A DNA stretch of 64,000 nt, taken from positions 62,001 to 126,000 of the forward strand of contig CAMAQD010000001.1 in the NCBI GenBank assembly GCA_945860385.1, written 5' to 3'. The DNA is from Flavobacterium psychrophilum. Its GTDB lineage: Bacteria; Bacteroidota; Bacteroidia; Flavobacteriales; Flavobacteriaceae. The notes beneath the pieces are model-generated. The model was not told the DNA's origin, did not search any database, and saw nothing but the letters and a program-made list of their open reading frames with translations. A program made the position numbers and the translations under genes. Shown here in pieces: positions 25,873 through 34,404 of this stretch (its first letter is position 1; each line of letters begins with the position of its first letter).

Positions 25873-26352
25873 TTATATATCTTTAAATATAGTATGCATT
25901 AAACGTTTCTTATCATTGATGCTTTCTTCTAGAGAAATCATTGTTTCAGTTCTGTAAACGCCATCAATATCATCAATCATAAAGATGACATCTTTAGCAT
26001 GTTTTGTGTCTTTAGCTCTAATTTTACAGAAAATATTAAATTTACCCGTAGTTACAGAAGCGACTGTCACGAAAGGAATTTCGTTTATACGTTGCAAAAC
26101 AAATTTGGTTTGTGAAGTGTTGTTCAGAAAAACTCCAACATAAGCGATGAAAGAATACCCCAACTTATCATAATCCAATACTAACGAAGAACCCATTATT
26201 ATTTCGGCATCTTCCATTTTCTTAACTCGAACGTGAACCGTTCCAGCCGAAATCAGTAATTTTTTTGCAATATCTGTAAAAGGAATTCTGGTGTTGTCAA
26301 TCAACATATCCAAAATTTGGTGGTCTACTTCATCTAAACGAAACTTACTCAT
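25873..26352 (-). CDS. Lrp/AsnC family transcriptional regulator
   Basis: A 159-residue regulator with an N-terminal winged HTH (LDEVDHQILDMLIDNTRIPFTDIAKKLLISAGTVHVRVKKME) and a C-terminal RAM effector-binding domain (about 70-140; FVTVASVTTGKFNIFCKIRAKD). Such proteins form octamers and respond to amino acids or related ligands. It lies 39 bases downstream of the M14 peptidase gene and 97 bases upstream of ppc on the same strand, suggesting amino-acid or carbon-flow sensing; targets are not known. Confidence 0.9.
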   Translation of the reverse strand: MSKFRLDEVDHQILDMLIDNTRIPFTDIAKKLLISAGTVHVRVKKMEDAEIIMGSSLVLDYDKLGYSFIAYVGVFLNNTSQTKFVLQRINEIPFVTVASVTTGKFNIFCKIRAKDTKHAKDVIFMIDDIDGVYRTETMISLEESINDKKRLMHTIFKDI

Positions 26353-26391
26353 AATTCAATAATTTAATATTTATAACTACAATTACAAACT

Positions 26392-27546
26392 TTAAATATT
26401 CATTAACCCATTAACAAACTTTATATCGTTATCTAAATAAAAGTTAGCTTTCTGATTTAATTTTGGAAAATTATCACTTTCATCGTGATAAAGGGCTCCT
26501 TTTGCATCAAATTCAAAATGCCCAAAATAATTATCCAAGTCACTTATATGAACAATATAAGCATTAAAACAAATTTGATTGTTAATTAATTCTTCTTTGT
26601 ATTGTGCAGCAAAATTCGTGATTATTTCGATACCATCATAATTTATTTTGATATTTTTATATAAAAAATCATAAAAAACTACTTTATTTTGAGGAATACT
26701 CAAATATTTATCAATTTCATTGTTAACTAAATCGTTTTCGCTAAGTATTTTAAAACTCGAAATCAAAGAAACAAAAACATATTTTCTAGTTTCCTCTCTC
26801 CTGTAATCTTTCGGAAAATGACCAGCCTCAAATAATATTGTAGGAACGCCCAAAAATTGAAAAGTATCCCCAATACAATTTATGTTGAAAGCATCATCAA
26901 ATCGCCCAATTTGTCCCGGAATATAGATTTGTAAAATATCATTTATGCGAGAAATTAAATTAATTGCCTTTAATCTTGTTTCGTTAATTTCTCTCTCTTC
27001 ATTGTAGGCTGGAGCCAAAAAAGACATTGTAGCAGGTTTACCCGTGTTCCCTACCCCAAAAATGGTACGTTGATCGTGAAGATTGAAGCAAAAATCAGGT
27101 TCAAAATTTTCGAAAACTTCTCGTAAAACCCTACTTTCTGGTTGCGATAACTCTTTTGAATCGCGGTTCAAATCAACTTTGTTCGCATTTTCGCGGGTGT
27201 ATAATTTGGCGCCATCAGGATTCAACATCGGAATGGCGCAAAAAGTAAATGTTTTAAGTAACTTTCTGGCCAACTCTGAACCACTATTCAAGACGTTTAA
27301 AAAATCAATTAAGGCTTTTGTGGTAGTACTTTCGTTTCCGTGCATTTGCGACCAAAATAATATTTTGATTTTTCCAGTACCAATTTGAAACTTATAAATT
27401 GGTATTTCAAGCACCGATTTTCCAATAATTTCTAATTGATTATTTGTGTTTAATTTTTGTAAAATAGGATAAATATTATCCAACGTTATATAACGACCTT
27501 CAATTGATGACTCTTTATTTTTACTGTATAATTGTTCTAAATTCAT
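26392..27546 (-). CDS. M14 family zinc carboxypeptidase
   Basis: A 384-residue peptidase. Zinc ligands are His69 and Glu72 (MHGNEST) and His157 (FNLHDQR). PMLNPDG and VDLNRDS bind the C-terminal carboxylate, and a Glu240 (ILFEAGHFP) sits where M14 peptidases place the general base. No signal peptide is seen, so it acts in the cytoplasm. M14 enzymes cleave C-terminal residues, and some subfamilies act on murein peptides or glutamylated peptides; I cannot place the subfamily. It precedes the Lrp regulator by 39 bases. Confidence 0.85.
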   Translation of the reverse strand: MNLEQLYSKNKESSIEGRYITLDNIYPILQKLNTNNQLEIIGKSVLEIPIYKFQIGTGKIKILFWSQMHGNESTTTKALIDFLNVLNSGSELARKLLKTFTFCAIPMLNPDGAKLYTRENANKVDLNRDSKELSQPESRVLREVFENFEPDFCFNLHDQRTIFGVGNTGKPATMSFLAPAYNEEREINETRLKAINLISRINDILQIYIPGQIGRFDDAFNINCIGDTFQFLGVPTILFEAGHFPKDYRREETRKYVFVSLISSFKILSENDLVNNEIDKYLSIPQNKVVFYDFLYKNIKINYDGIEIITNFAAQYKEELINNQICFNAYIVHISDLDNYFGHFEFDAKGALYHDESDNFPKLNQKANFYLDNDIKFVNGLMNI

Positions 27547-27564
27547 AGTTATATTTTTGTTTTA

Positions 27565-27591
27565 CAAAAGTAAACATCTTTAAATTAACAA
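27565..27591 (-). promoter_or_regulatory. Promoter of the M14 peptidase gene (TTG-N16-TACTTTTG)
   Basis: On the reverse strand TTG (27591-27589) is followed after 16 bases by TACTTTTG (27572-27565), 18 bases before the ATG at 27546. Spacing is one base short of the usual range. Confidence 0.5.
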
Positions 27592-27796
27592 TTGTAACCC
27601 CTTAAATAAACATTTAATTTATTATTGTAAACAAATTTAGCATTGATTATTAAAGCTGATTCAATGAAGAAATTGACAAATGTATTAAAAAATATAATTG
27701 ATATTTAATTAATATACAATCAGTACTTTATATAATTTTACTTAATTTATAAGTTAAAATAAAATTATCTTTTTTTGGCAATTTACATCTGTAATA
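27592..27796. other. AT-rich divergent intergenic region
   Basis: About 200 bases of very AT-rich DNA between the divergent promoters of the M14 peptidase and XRE regulator genes. No gene, repeat or RNA structure is visible. Confidence 0.6.
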
Positions 27797-27827
27797 TTGG
27801 TTCGTTGGTCGTTTTTAATTACATTTG
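27797..27827 (+). promoter_or_regulatory. Promoter of the XRE regulator gene (TTG-N20-TACATTTG)
   Basis: TTG at 27797-27799 and TACATTTG at 27820-27827 are separated by 20 bases, an excellent fit to the Bacteroidota pattern. Start of transcription would lie about 25 bases before the ATG at 27858. Confidence 0.6.
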
Positions 27828-27857
27828 TAACATCAAAGATTTTAAATACTATTTACA

Positions 27858-28337
27858 ATGGTAAACACTGACGATTTCATAAAAAGACTAGAATATATTC
27901 TGGATTTTTACAGCCTGAATGCCTCTTCATTTGCGGATAAAATAGGCGTGCAACGTTCGAGTTTGTCCCACCTGCTTTCTGGCAGAAACAAACCAAGTTT
28001 GGATTTTATTCTAAAAATTATGGATGTTTTTCCCGAGGTGGATTTGTATTGGATTTTAAACGGTAAGGGTACTTTTCCAAAATCGGAAATAGAAAATGAA
28101 GCAAATAAAGCTTCACCTACTCCAATTTTAATACAACCCATTGTTGAAACTAAAATTGAAAAGCAAACTGATTTGTTCTCTGAAAAAAATGCAAATGCAA
28201 AAAATCAGAAAGAAGAAAATCTTTCGAATCTTTTTTCAAATTCAAAAACAACTTCGGGAAATGTCAAGGATGGGGAAATTGAGCGAATAGTAGTTTTCTA
28301 CACTAATGGAACTTTTAAAACTTATTCGTCTGAATAA
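27858..28337 (+). CDS. XRE-family helix-turn-helix regulator
   Basis: A 159-residue protein: N-terminal HTH (about 5-65, LNASSFADKIGVQRSSLSHLLSGRNKPSLDFILKIMDVFPEVDLYWIL) and a long polar tail with a final short conserved EIERIVVFYTNGTFKTY. This domain order is common in Flavobacteriia. The strong promoter immediately upstream suggests constitutive or autoregulated expression; ligand and targets are unknown. Confidence 0.9.
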   Translation: MVNTDDFIKRLEYILDFYSLNASSFADKIGVQRSSLSHLLSGRNKPSLDFILKIMDVFPEVDLYWILNGKGTFPKSEIENEANKASPTPILIQPIVETKIEKQTDLFSEKNANAKNQKEENLSNLFSNSKTTSGNVKDGEIERIVVFYTNGTFKTYSSE

Positions 28338-28345
28338 ATTATGTT

Positions 28346-28897
28346 TTATGAAGAAAAACCACTTTTAGGAATTTTGCCAACTACTCCTTTAAAATGATTT
28401 AATAAAATTTTTAGATCTTCTTCGTAATTTGAAGTAGTGTAAAAGGGTTTTCCAAAACTTACCGACTTTTTCCCATAATCGAAAGCTACAGGAATTATTG
28501 GAACATTTGCCTTCGAGGCTATGTAATAAAATCCAGTTCTGAGTTCGCTGATTTTTTTTCTGGTTCCTTCAGGTGAAATGGCTAATCTGAATTCGTCGTG
28601 GTTTTCAAATATTCTGGCAATAGCTTCTACTTTATTTAAATTCCCTACTCTATCAATAGGCGCTCCTCCCATCCATCGGAAATAGTATCCAAATGGAAAT
28701 CGAAATAATTCTTTTTTTCCAATGAAATTCATTTCCATCTCCATAATTCCTCTAGTAAATATTCCCAAGTAGAAATCATGCCAACTAGTGTGTGGAAGAA
28801 CCATCAGAACGCATTTTTTGATGCTTTCATCAATTGTGCCCTCAATTTTCCACTTCATCAATTTGAAGAAAATAAATTTGTAGAACCTTTTTTTCAT
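28346..28897 (-). CDS. PlsC-like 1-acyl-glycerol-3-phosphate acyltransferase
   Basis: A 183-residue acyltransferase with the catalytic HX4D (His36 to Asp41 in PHTSWHDF), the glycerol-phosphate binding SPEGTR (Glu110 to Arg113), and GGAPIDR. It is shorter than typical PlsC and lacks strong membrane helices. Close relatives are often named lysophospholipid acyltransferase; it could alternatively acylate an aminolipid. It is divergent from the spermidine-synthase-like gene, whose promoter lies between them. Confidence 0.8.
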   Translation of the reverse strand: MKKRFYKFIFFKLMKWKIEGTIDESIKKCVLMVLPHTSWHDFYLGIFTRGIMEMEMNFIGKKELFRFPFGYYFRWMGGAPIDRVGNLNKVEAIARIFENHDEFRLAISPEGTRKKISELRTGFYYIASKANVPIIPVAFDYGKKSVSFGKPFYTTSNYEEDLKILLNHFKGVVGKIPKSGFSS

Positions 28898-28909
28898 TTA
28901 GAATCTATT

Positions 28910-28942
28910 TTTGGTAAAATTAGCATTATTCCTGTATTTTTG
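28910..28942 (+). promoter_or_regulatory. Promoter of the spermidine-synthase-like gene (TTTG-N21-TATTTTTG)
   Basis: TTTG at 28910-28913 and TATTTTTG at 28935-28942 with a 21-base spacer, 15 bases before the ATG at 28958. This argues against the longer open frame from 28778. Confidence 0.6.
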
Positions 28943-28957
28943 ATAAAAATTCTTAAA

Positions 28958-29620
28958 ATGCTCAAAAAACTCTTTAGCTACCTAATTCCAATCACCATTT
29001 TTAAAGAAGATTCAGCTTTTAGTAAAAGCTTGGAAGTGACCTGGACAAACGGAAAATTAGTTTTAGATAGTAAAAATACCAATTATTCGTATGGAAATTT
29101 GCAACGCATTCTAAGAATAGGCCTGAAAAATATTGGTTTCAAAAAAATTGAATCGATGGATTCTATTCTTGTACTTGGTGTTGCTGGTGGCAGTGTAATT
29201 CGGACCTTGGTAGATGAAATAAATTTTAAAGGAAAAATTACAGGAGTTGAAATTGATAAGTCTGTTATTGAAATTGCCAATACTTATTTTCATCTTAACG
29301 ACATTCCTAATCTTGAAATAATTATCGATGATGCCTCAAAATATGTGCTGAAAACTAATTCAAAATATGACTTAATAGTAATTGACGTATTTCAAGATTC
29401 AAAAATGCCAGATTTTCTGTTTGAATTCTTTTTTATTACCCGAATTTGCTTTTTATTGAAATCCAAAGGTGTCATACTTTTCAATACAATGATGTTGAAT
29501 GCCAAGCAAAAACAACTCAATACTGACTATGTCAAAAATTTTGATGCTAAAAAATATACAGTATCAAAAATTATTCAAACCGATGAAACCAATGAATTGA
29601 TTTTAATTGAAAGTAAATAA
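28958..29620 (+). CDS. Spermidine synthase-like protein (Rossmann methyltransferase fold)
   Basis: A 220-residue protein with the nucleotide-binding ILVLGVAGGSVIRTL, the acidic loop GVEIDKSVIEIA, and DLIVIDVFQDSKMPDF (second half of the active site). These motifs are shared by polyamine aminopropyltransferases and related fused methyltransferase-like proteins. The N-terminal beta-domain of true SpeE is much reduced, so aminopropyl transfer is uncertain. Start ATG 28958 is supported by the promoter; the open frame reaching back to 28778 covers the divergent acyltransferase gene and is unlikely to be coding. Confidence 0.75.
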   Translation: MLKKLFSYLIPITIFKEDSAFSKSLEVTWTNGKLVLDSKNTNYSYGNLQRILRIGLKNIGFKKIESMDSILVLGVAGGSVIRTLVDEINFKGKITGVEIDKSVIEIANTYFHLNDIPNLEIIIDDASKYVLKTNSKYDLIVIDVFQDSKMPDFLFEFFFITRICFLLKSKGVILFNTMMLNAKQKQLNTDYVKNFDAKKYTVSKIIQTDETNELILIESK

Positions 29621-29690
29621 TAATCGTGTTTTGTACTAAAAGTTGAGCATATTTTTCGTAAATTAGAAGGACTATTCAAACCTTGTAATT

Positions 29691-30401
29691 ATGAAAGCGA
29701 TTTTAAAGAAATTGTTTCTAGGAAATTTGTCCAAAATTCCAAAACCTGAATATAATCCTGTACAAAAGCGAATCTTAAATATTAAAGCTATTTGGAACAA
29801 TCACCATCAGGACGACAACGGAATAGAAAAATTAGTGCGTTTGTTTCTTTCTTTTTCCCAATTGCTTTTTCCGGGAGTTTATATCAAATATTTGGCGTAT
29901 TTAAAAGGGTATGAATATCGTGATTTAGCTTTAGATTTCTATGTTTTACTTAAAGTTGCCTTTCCGCTAGTTATATTGATTAATCATTGGCAAAGCTATC
30001 ATTTTGTGATTTGGATAATGATTTATGTGTTATTAGAAACAATTTTATACATTCCCACCCTGATTTTTGCTTCGGATATGTTTTCGAAACCACGTTCTTA
30101 CAAAAGGTCGATGTTATTGCTTTTTCTCAATTATATCGAAATTATATTTTCGTTTGGAGTTTTGTATTCCTGCGGAAATTATTTAAACAAACCCTTCAAT
30201 CATTGGTTTGACGCTATTTATTTCAGCACAATCAATTCAGCTTCTATTGGATATGGGGACTATTTTCCGGTTACCACCATTGGAAAAGTATTGGCGACAG
30301 CCCAAGCCTTTTTATTTTTACTTTTTGTGGTATTGTTCTTGAATTTTTTTACAGCAAAAATAAAAGTTAAAGGCTATTTTGATGTTGAAAATGAATCCTA
30401 A
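29691..30401 (+). CDS. Potassium channel family protein with a two-helix pore domain
   Basis: A 236-residue membrane protein with an N-terminal cytosolic stretch, three or four hydrophobic helices (about 92-112, 118-135, 143-163 and 204-224) and the selectivity filter SIGYGDY preceded by NHWFDAIYFSTINSA, the classic pore helix. GYGD marks potassium selectivity. It probably forms a tetramer in the inner membrane. No RCK/TrkA-N domain follows, so gating control is not apparent. It ends before a bidirectional terminator. Confidence 0.85.
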   Translation: MKAILKKLFLGNLSKIPKPEYNPVQKRILNIKAIWNNHHQDDNGIEKLVRLFLSFSQLLFPGVYIKYLAYLKGYEYRDLALDFYVLLKVAFPLVILINHWQSYHFVIWIMIYVLLETILYIPTLIFASDMFSKPRSYKRSMLLLFLNYIEIIFSFGVLYSCGNYLNKPFNHWFDAIYFSTINSASIGYGDYFPVTTIGKVLATAQAFLFLLFVVLFLNFFTAKIKVKGYFDVENES

Positions 30402-30433
30402 ATAAAACTTTAATAAAGTGAAAATATATCCAT

Positions 30434-30461
30434 AAAAAAAGGGAACCTAATCCCTTTTTTC
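30434..30461. terminator. Bidirectional terminator between the potassium channel and M16 genes
   Basis: A 10-bp stem (AAAAAAGGGA / TCCCTTTTTT) with a 6-base loop; A tract on one side and T tract on the other serve both convergent genes. Confidence 0.85.
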
Positions 30462-30464
30462 TAT

Positions 30465-31862
30465 TTAATTTTTGTTTTTAATGTCATCCGTTATTTGGAC
30501 TTCAGTGACTTTGCCATATTTTTCGACTACCTTTTTAATATCTGCCGATTTTCCAATTACTACAAATTGCAACTTATCTTTAGGATAATATTTGGCGATA
30601 ATTTTATTGGCTTTTGCCAAATCCAATCCATCTACATTTTTTTCAAAATTATCTATAAAGGATTTATCAAAATTATACCAAATCATTTGCGACAATAAAC
30701 TAGCCAATTGTTGATTGGTTTCATAACCTGGTGGAAACTGCCCTTTTACATAGTTTTTGGCAGAATTCAATGATTTTTCGTCAATTCCATTGGAATGCAA
30801 TTTATTTAGCACTTCCAAAGTTTTATCAATGGCAGCTTCTGTAGTTTTTGAATCTGTAAAAGTGCTGATAAAAAAAGAGCCCCCGTTTTTTAAGGTTCTA
30901 AATCGGCTACCTGCGCCGTAAGTTAAGCCTGTATTAACTCTAAGTTCATCGTTGAGCATTGATGTAAAACGACCTCCAAAAAGTGTATTAACCACTTCGA
31001 TAGCTACAAAATCAGGATTATTTCGGCTAATTCCTGGCGATCCGATGTAATAAGTAGCTTCATTGGCATCTTCTTTATTTACCAATAATACTCGGTTTTC
31101 AGTAGGAAGTACTATTGATTTAGCTGCCAAATTTTCTTTTTCAACTGATGTTTTTTCCCAACCCGAAAATAACTTGGTCAACGTAGTTTTCATCTCTTTG
31201 CTAACAAAATCACCAACGATACAAATAGCAGCATCGTTAGGGTTATAATTTGAATTGTAGAAATCTTTTACCTCTTTAACAGTCAATTTGCTAACTGTTG
31301 CATTATTTCCGTTGATTACATTTCCGTAAACGTGATTTCCGAATAAAAGAGTGTCAAAATATGGCCCAATTACAGACCTTGGACTTTCTTTTTGCTGCTC
31401 TAAAGAAACTAACAGTCGACTTTTCTCTTTCTCAAATTCAGTGGCATCAAAAACGGGATTGAGAAGTATTTCCGTGATAATCGCCAAAACTTTGTCTTTG
31501 TCTTTCGATGCAAAATTAGAGTTTAAACCTGAAAATTCTTTTGTAGCATAAGTATCAACATTGGCTCCTATAAAATCAAGTTCTTCGTCTAGTTTAGCTT
31601 TTGGAAAATTTTTGGTTCCGTGTTTTAAAGCTGTGGCTGTCAATGAAGCCAAACCTGCTTTGTCATAATCATAAATTGCACCTGCCGAAAGTATTGCCGA
31701 AACACTAATAATAGGCACATCGTGTTGTTCCATCAAGGAAATGGTGAGACCATTTGGCAATTTAAAAGTAGTATAATTGGGTACTTTAAAACTCTGAGCC
31801 GATAGGTTTAAACTGGCAACCAGGAGGCACAATATCGTGATTTTTTGTTTTATTCCTTTCAT
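30465..31862 (-). CDS. M16 family peptidase homologue without HxxEH (inactive partner)
   Basis: A 465-residue exported protein: signal peptide ending LNLSAQ, two M16 domains (about 35-240 and 250-450). The place where M16 enzymes carry HxxEH reads GLASLTATALKHGTKN, so the zinc site is lost. The R/Y-type substrate motif of non-catalytic M16 halves is retained (GLTYGAGSRF). With the neighbouring active subunit it probably makes a heterodimer like the bacterial ancestors of mitochondrial processing peptidase. ATG 31862 gives a clean signal peptide. The ATG at 31880 would overlap the upstream stop codon. Confidence 0.85.
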   Translation of the reverse strand: MKGIKQKITILCLLVASLNLSAQSFKVPNYTTFKLPNGLTISLMEQHDVPIISVSAILSAGAIYDYDKAGLASLTATALKHGTKNFPKAKLDEELDFIGANVDTYATKEFSGLNSNFASKDKDKVLAIITEILLNPVFDATEFEKEKSRLLVSLEQQKESPRSVIGPYFDTLLFGNHVYGNVINGNNATVSKLTVKEVKDFYNSNYNPNDAAICIVGDFVSKEMKTTLTKLFSGWEKTSVEKENLAAKSIVLPTENRVLLVNKEDANEATYYIGSPGISRNNPDFVAIEVVNTLFGGRFTSMLNDELRVNTGLTYGAGSRFRTLKNGGSFFISTFTDSKTTEAAIDKTLEVLNKLHSNGIDEKSLNSAKNYVKGQFPPGYETNQQLASLLSQMIWYNFDKSFIDNFEKNVDGLDLAKANKIIAKYYPKDKLQFVVIGKSADIKKVVEKYGKVTEVQITDDIKNKN

Positions 31863-31866
31863 AATT

Positions 31867-33180
31867 TTATTCTTCAACATTCGTTTTTAATATACCTACC
31901 GTTCTGTTACTTTTAATCAAATATTTTTTGGCAACTCGCTGAACTTCGGCAACAGTTACTTTATTATAATTGGCTGGAGCGTCAAACATTTTTCGATAAT
32001 CTCCAAAAAACACTTCGTAAGTTCCTATATTATTTGACTTTCCGTTAATGGTTTCGACTTGACCATAAAACTCCATTAATTTCTGATTCTTAATTTTTTG
32101 GAGTTCCTTCTCGCTAATTCCGTCTTTTTTAATCTTTTCGATTTCTGTGTAAATTCCTTCTTCTAAATCCTTTTCTTTCACCTCTTTATTGGCAACAGCA
32201 TACACATTGAAAAGATTGGGGTCAAAAGTATCTCCAAAATCAGTAAAAACCTGTGTTGCCAATTCTTTTTGGTCAACAAGTGCCGAATATAATCTAGAAG
32301 AATTTCCACTTGAAAGTATGGAACTCAAAATATTCAATGCATAATAATCTTCACTTTTAGATTCCGGAGTTTTATAACCAATCATAAAATAAGGTGTTGC
32401 CACCTCTTTTTTTACAATAATCCTTCTCTCTCCGGTTTGAGGTGGCTCTACAATGTGAACTTTAGGAGGAGCAGGTTGAGCGGGAATGGGTTCTAAATAT
32501 TTCTTGGCCAATTCCCTCACTTTATCTAATTTTACTGCACCTGAAACTACTACAACACAATTGTTTGGAGCATAATAAGTTTTAAAATAGCGCTCTAAAT
32601 CTTGTTGCGTCCAGTTTTTCATATCATCTTCATACCCAATTACTGGCCAATGATAAGGATGTTCCTGAAAAGCGGTTGCTTGCATAGATTGTGACAAAAG
32701 TCTCCAGGGAGAGTTTTCGAGACCTGTTCTACGTTCGCTGAGGACAACACCTCTTTCGCTTTCGACAATTTTCGGGTCAATGCTTAAGCTCGAAATTCGG
32801 TCCCCTTCAAGGTCAAAAATAATTTCTGTTGAAGAAGCAGGAAACCAATCGGTGTAAACCGTAACATTTTCGGTTGTGTAGGCATTATTCGAACCACCGT
32901 TGAACTCCATTGTGCGGTCAAATTCTTTAGGTCCGTATTTCTTCGCTCCGTTGAACATCATATGCTCAAAAAAGTGAGAAAGTCCAGTGATTCCCTGATA
33001 TTCATTTCGGCTTCCTACTTTATAAAAAAAGTACATGTTAGCGTTGGGAATAGAGAAATCTTCAACAACCAGAAACTTCATTCCGTTGTTGAGAGTAAAC
33101 GTTTTTACATCATCGGCTTTCATTTGTGCTTGTCCTGTGAAAGCCAGTAAAAGTCCCAGATGGAAAATTATTTTTTTCAT
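31867..33180 (-). CDS. M16 family zinc metallopeptidase (catalytic subunit)
   Basis: A 437-residue exported peptidase with signal peptide MKKIIFHLGLLLAFTGQAQ and inverted zinc motif HFFEH (His69, Glu72, His73), with the distal Glu expected near NNAYTTENVTVY. Its gene stops 4 bases before the start of the inactive M16 homologue, so the two are co-expressed and likely pair. Function is periplasmic or envelope peptide degradation; precise substrate unknown. Confidence 0.9.
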   Translation of the reverse strand: MKKIIFHLGLLLAFTGQAQMKADDVKTFTLNNGMKFLVVEDFSIPNANMYFFYKVGSRNEYQGITGLSHFFEHMMFNGAKKYGPKEFDRTMEFNGGSNNAYTTENVTVYTDWFPASSTEIIFDLEGDRISSLSIDPKIVESERGVVLSERRTGLENSPWRLLSQSMQATAFQEHPYHWPVIGYEDDMKNWTQQDLERYFKTYYAPNNCVVVVSGAVKLDKVRELAKKYLEPIPAQPAPPKVHIVEPPQTGERRIIVKKEVATPYFMIGYKTPESKSEDYYALNILSSILSSGNSSRLYSALVDQKELATQVFTDFGDTFDPNLFNVYAVANKEVKEKDLEEGIYTEIEKIKKDGISEKELQKIKNQKLMEFYGQVETINGKSNNIGTYEVFFGDYRKMFDAPANYNKVTVAEVQRVAKKYLIKSNRTVGILKTNVEE

Positions 33181-33243
33181 AAATGATAAATTATTTTTGG
33201 TTAAAACTACTAAATCTTTCTTGAAGATTAAATTTTTATTTTT

Positions 33244-33969
33244 TTAAAACAATCTCCTCGCCTTCTCCAAGTCTTCCGGCGTGTCAATGCCAATACTCTT
33301 GTCAGCGGTTTCGATCATTTTGATGCGTTTTCCAAATTCGAGATACCGCAATTGCTCCAGTTTTTCAGAGGCTTCCAATGATTTCATTGGCAAATTGTAG
33401 AAATCCATCAAAGCTTGTTTCCTGAAAGCATAAATCCCGATGTGTTGCATATAGCGAACGCCCACGTTTTTCTCTCTTGGATACGGAATCACGGAACGGG
33501 AAAAATACAAGGCAAATCCGTTTTGATCTACCACCACTTTAACATTATTGGGATTGTTGATTTCGTTTTCCTCTGTAATTTCAAACATTAGGGAAGCCAA
33601 ATCCACTTTTTTGTCAATGTCGTTTCTATAAACTCCAATCAGTTTTTCTAAAGCTGCTGTGTTGATAAAAGGTTCGTCTCCTTGCACATTTACGACAATA
33701 TCCACATCCATATTTTCGACGGCTTCGGCAATTCTATCGCTTCCTGATTCGTGCTCTTTGATGCTCTTGATGGCTTTACCTCCATTTGAAACAATTTCGT
33801 CAAAAATTAAATCCGAATCTGTAACAACGAAAACATCATCAAAAAGATGGGATTGTTGTGCTGCTTCATAGGTTCTTAAAATCACGGCTTTTCCTCCCAA
33901 ATCCTGCATCAGTTTGGCAGGAAATCTAGTGGAAGCGTAACGTGCGGGAATGACGGCTATTATTTTCAT
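33244..33969 (-). CDS. kdsB: 3-deoxy-manno-octulosonate cytidylyltransferase
   Basis: A 241-residue enzyme that makes CMP-Kdo for lipopolysaccharide core synthesis. It shows [21 protein letters not shown] at the N-terminus (CTP loop), [20 protein letters not shown] (metal Asp) and [13 protein letters not shown], all diagnostic for KdsB. Length is normal. A TTTGCG-type repeat (33984-34013) lies in sense orientation 14 bases before the start. Confidence 0.94.
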   Translation of the reverse strand: MKIIAVIPARYASTRFPAKLMQDLGGKAVILRTYEAAQQSHLFDDVFVVTDSDLIFDEIVSNGGKAIKSIKEHESGSDRIAEAVENMDVDIVVNVQGDEPFINTAALEKLIGVYRNDIDKKVDLASLMFEITEENEINNPNNVKVVVDQNGFALYFSRSVIPYPREKNVGVRYMQHIGIYAFRKQALMDFYNLPMKSLEASEKLEQLRYLEFGKRIKMIETADKSIGIDTPEDLEKARRLF

Positions 33970-33983
33970 TTTTCATTTTTTTA

Positions 33984-34013
33984 TTTTGCCACGAAGGCGC
34001 TAAGTCGCAAAGG
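33984..34013 (-). repeat. TTTGCG-type intergenic repeat before kdsB
   Basis: The reverse strand reads CCTTTGCGACTTAGCGCC followed by TTCGTGGCAAAA, ending 14 bases before the kdsB ATG. It is a diverged member of the set at 11789-11832 and 14143-14184, in the same orientation relative to the gene. Confidence 0.6.
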
Positions 34014-34018
34014 TTTTT

Positions 34019-34351
34019 TTAATATTTAAGACTGTTATGCGATGTAAAAATTTTTCCATTCCAAGGGTATTCACTACCTCTATCAATTGTAAAAGCTTTA
34101 ATAGTTAAAAGCATTGATATTATAAGAATAAACAAAATAATTCGTGAAATTAGAATACTGAAATTTAATGTTTTAATTAATACTACTACAAGAAAAATAA
34201 GCAAAATAATTAACCAAAGAATTTGAATGTAAAAGTAAAATAAGTCTCCAAGTCCCCAACCAAATGTCAAAACATTTCGCAACATAAGAGTTAGCACTGT
34301 TACAAAGAAAAAAATCGTTGAAATTAAAATTATTTTAAGCGTTTTTCCCAT
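34019..34351 (-). CDS. Hypothetical membrane protein
   Basis: A 110-residue frame with three hydrophobic segments (about 5-25, 38-62 and 68-88) and a polar C-terminus. I recognise no family. It lies between ygiD and kdsB on the same strand, 53 bases after ygiD. The extreme bias to Ile, Leu and Phe is normal for a small membrane protein in AT-rich DNA, so the gene call is moderate. Confidence 0.5.
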   Translation of the reverse strand: MGKTLKIILISTIFFFVTVLTLMLRNVLTFGWGLGDLFYFYIQILWLIILLIFLVVVLIKTLNFSILISRIILFILIISMLLTIKAFTIDRGSEYPWNGKIFTSHNSLKY

Positions 34352-34404
34352 TTTTATTTTTAAACATAATTAATCCCAAATATACCATTTTCCCACAAAA
34401 CCAA

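Noticed and set aside
28778..28957. 60-residue N-terminal extension of the spermidine synthase-like protein
   Set aside because: It overlaps the divergent acyltransferase gene and its promoter lies within it.
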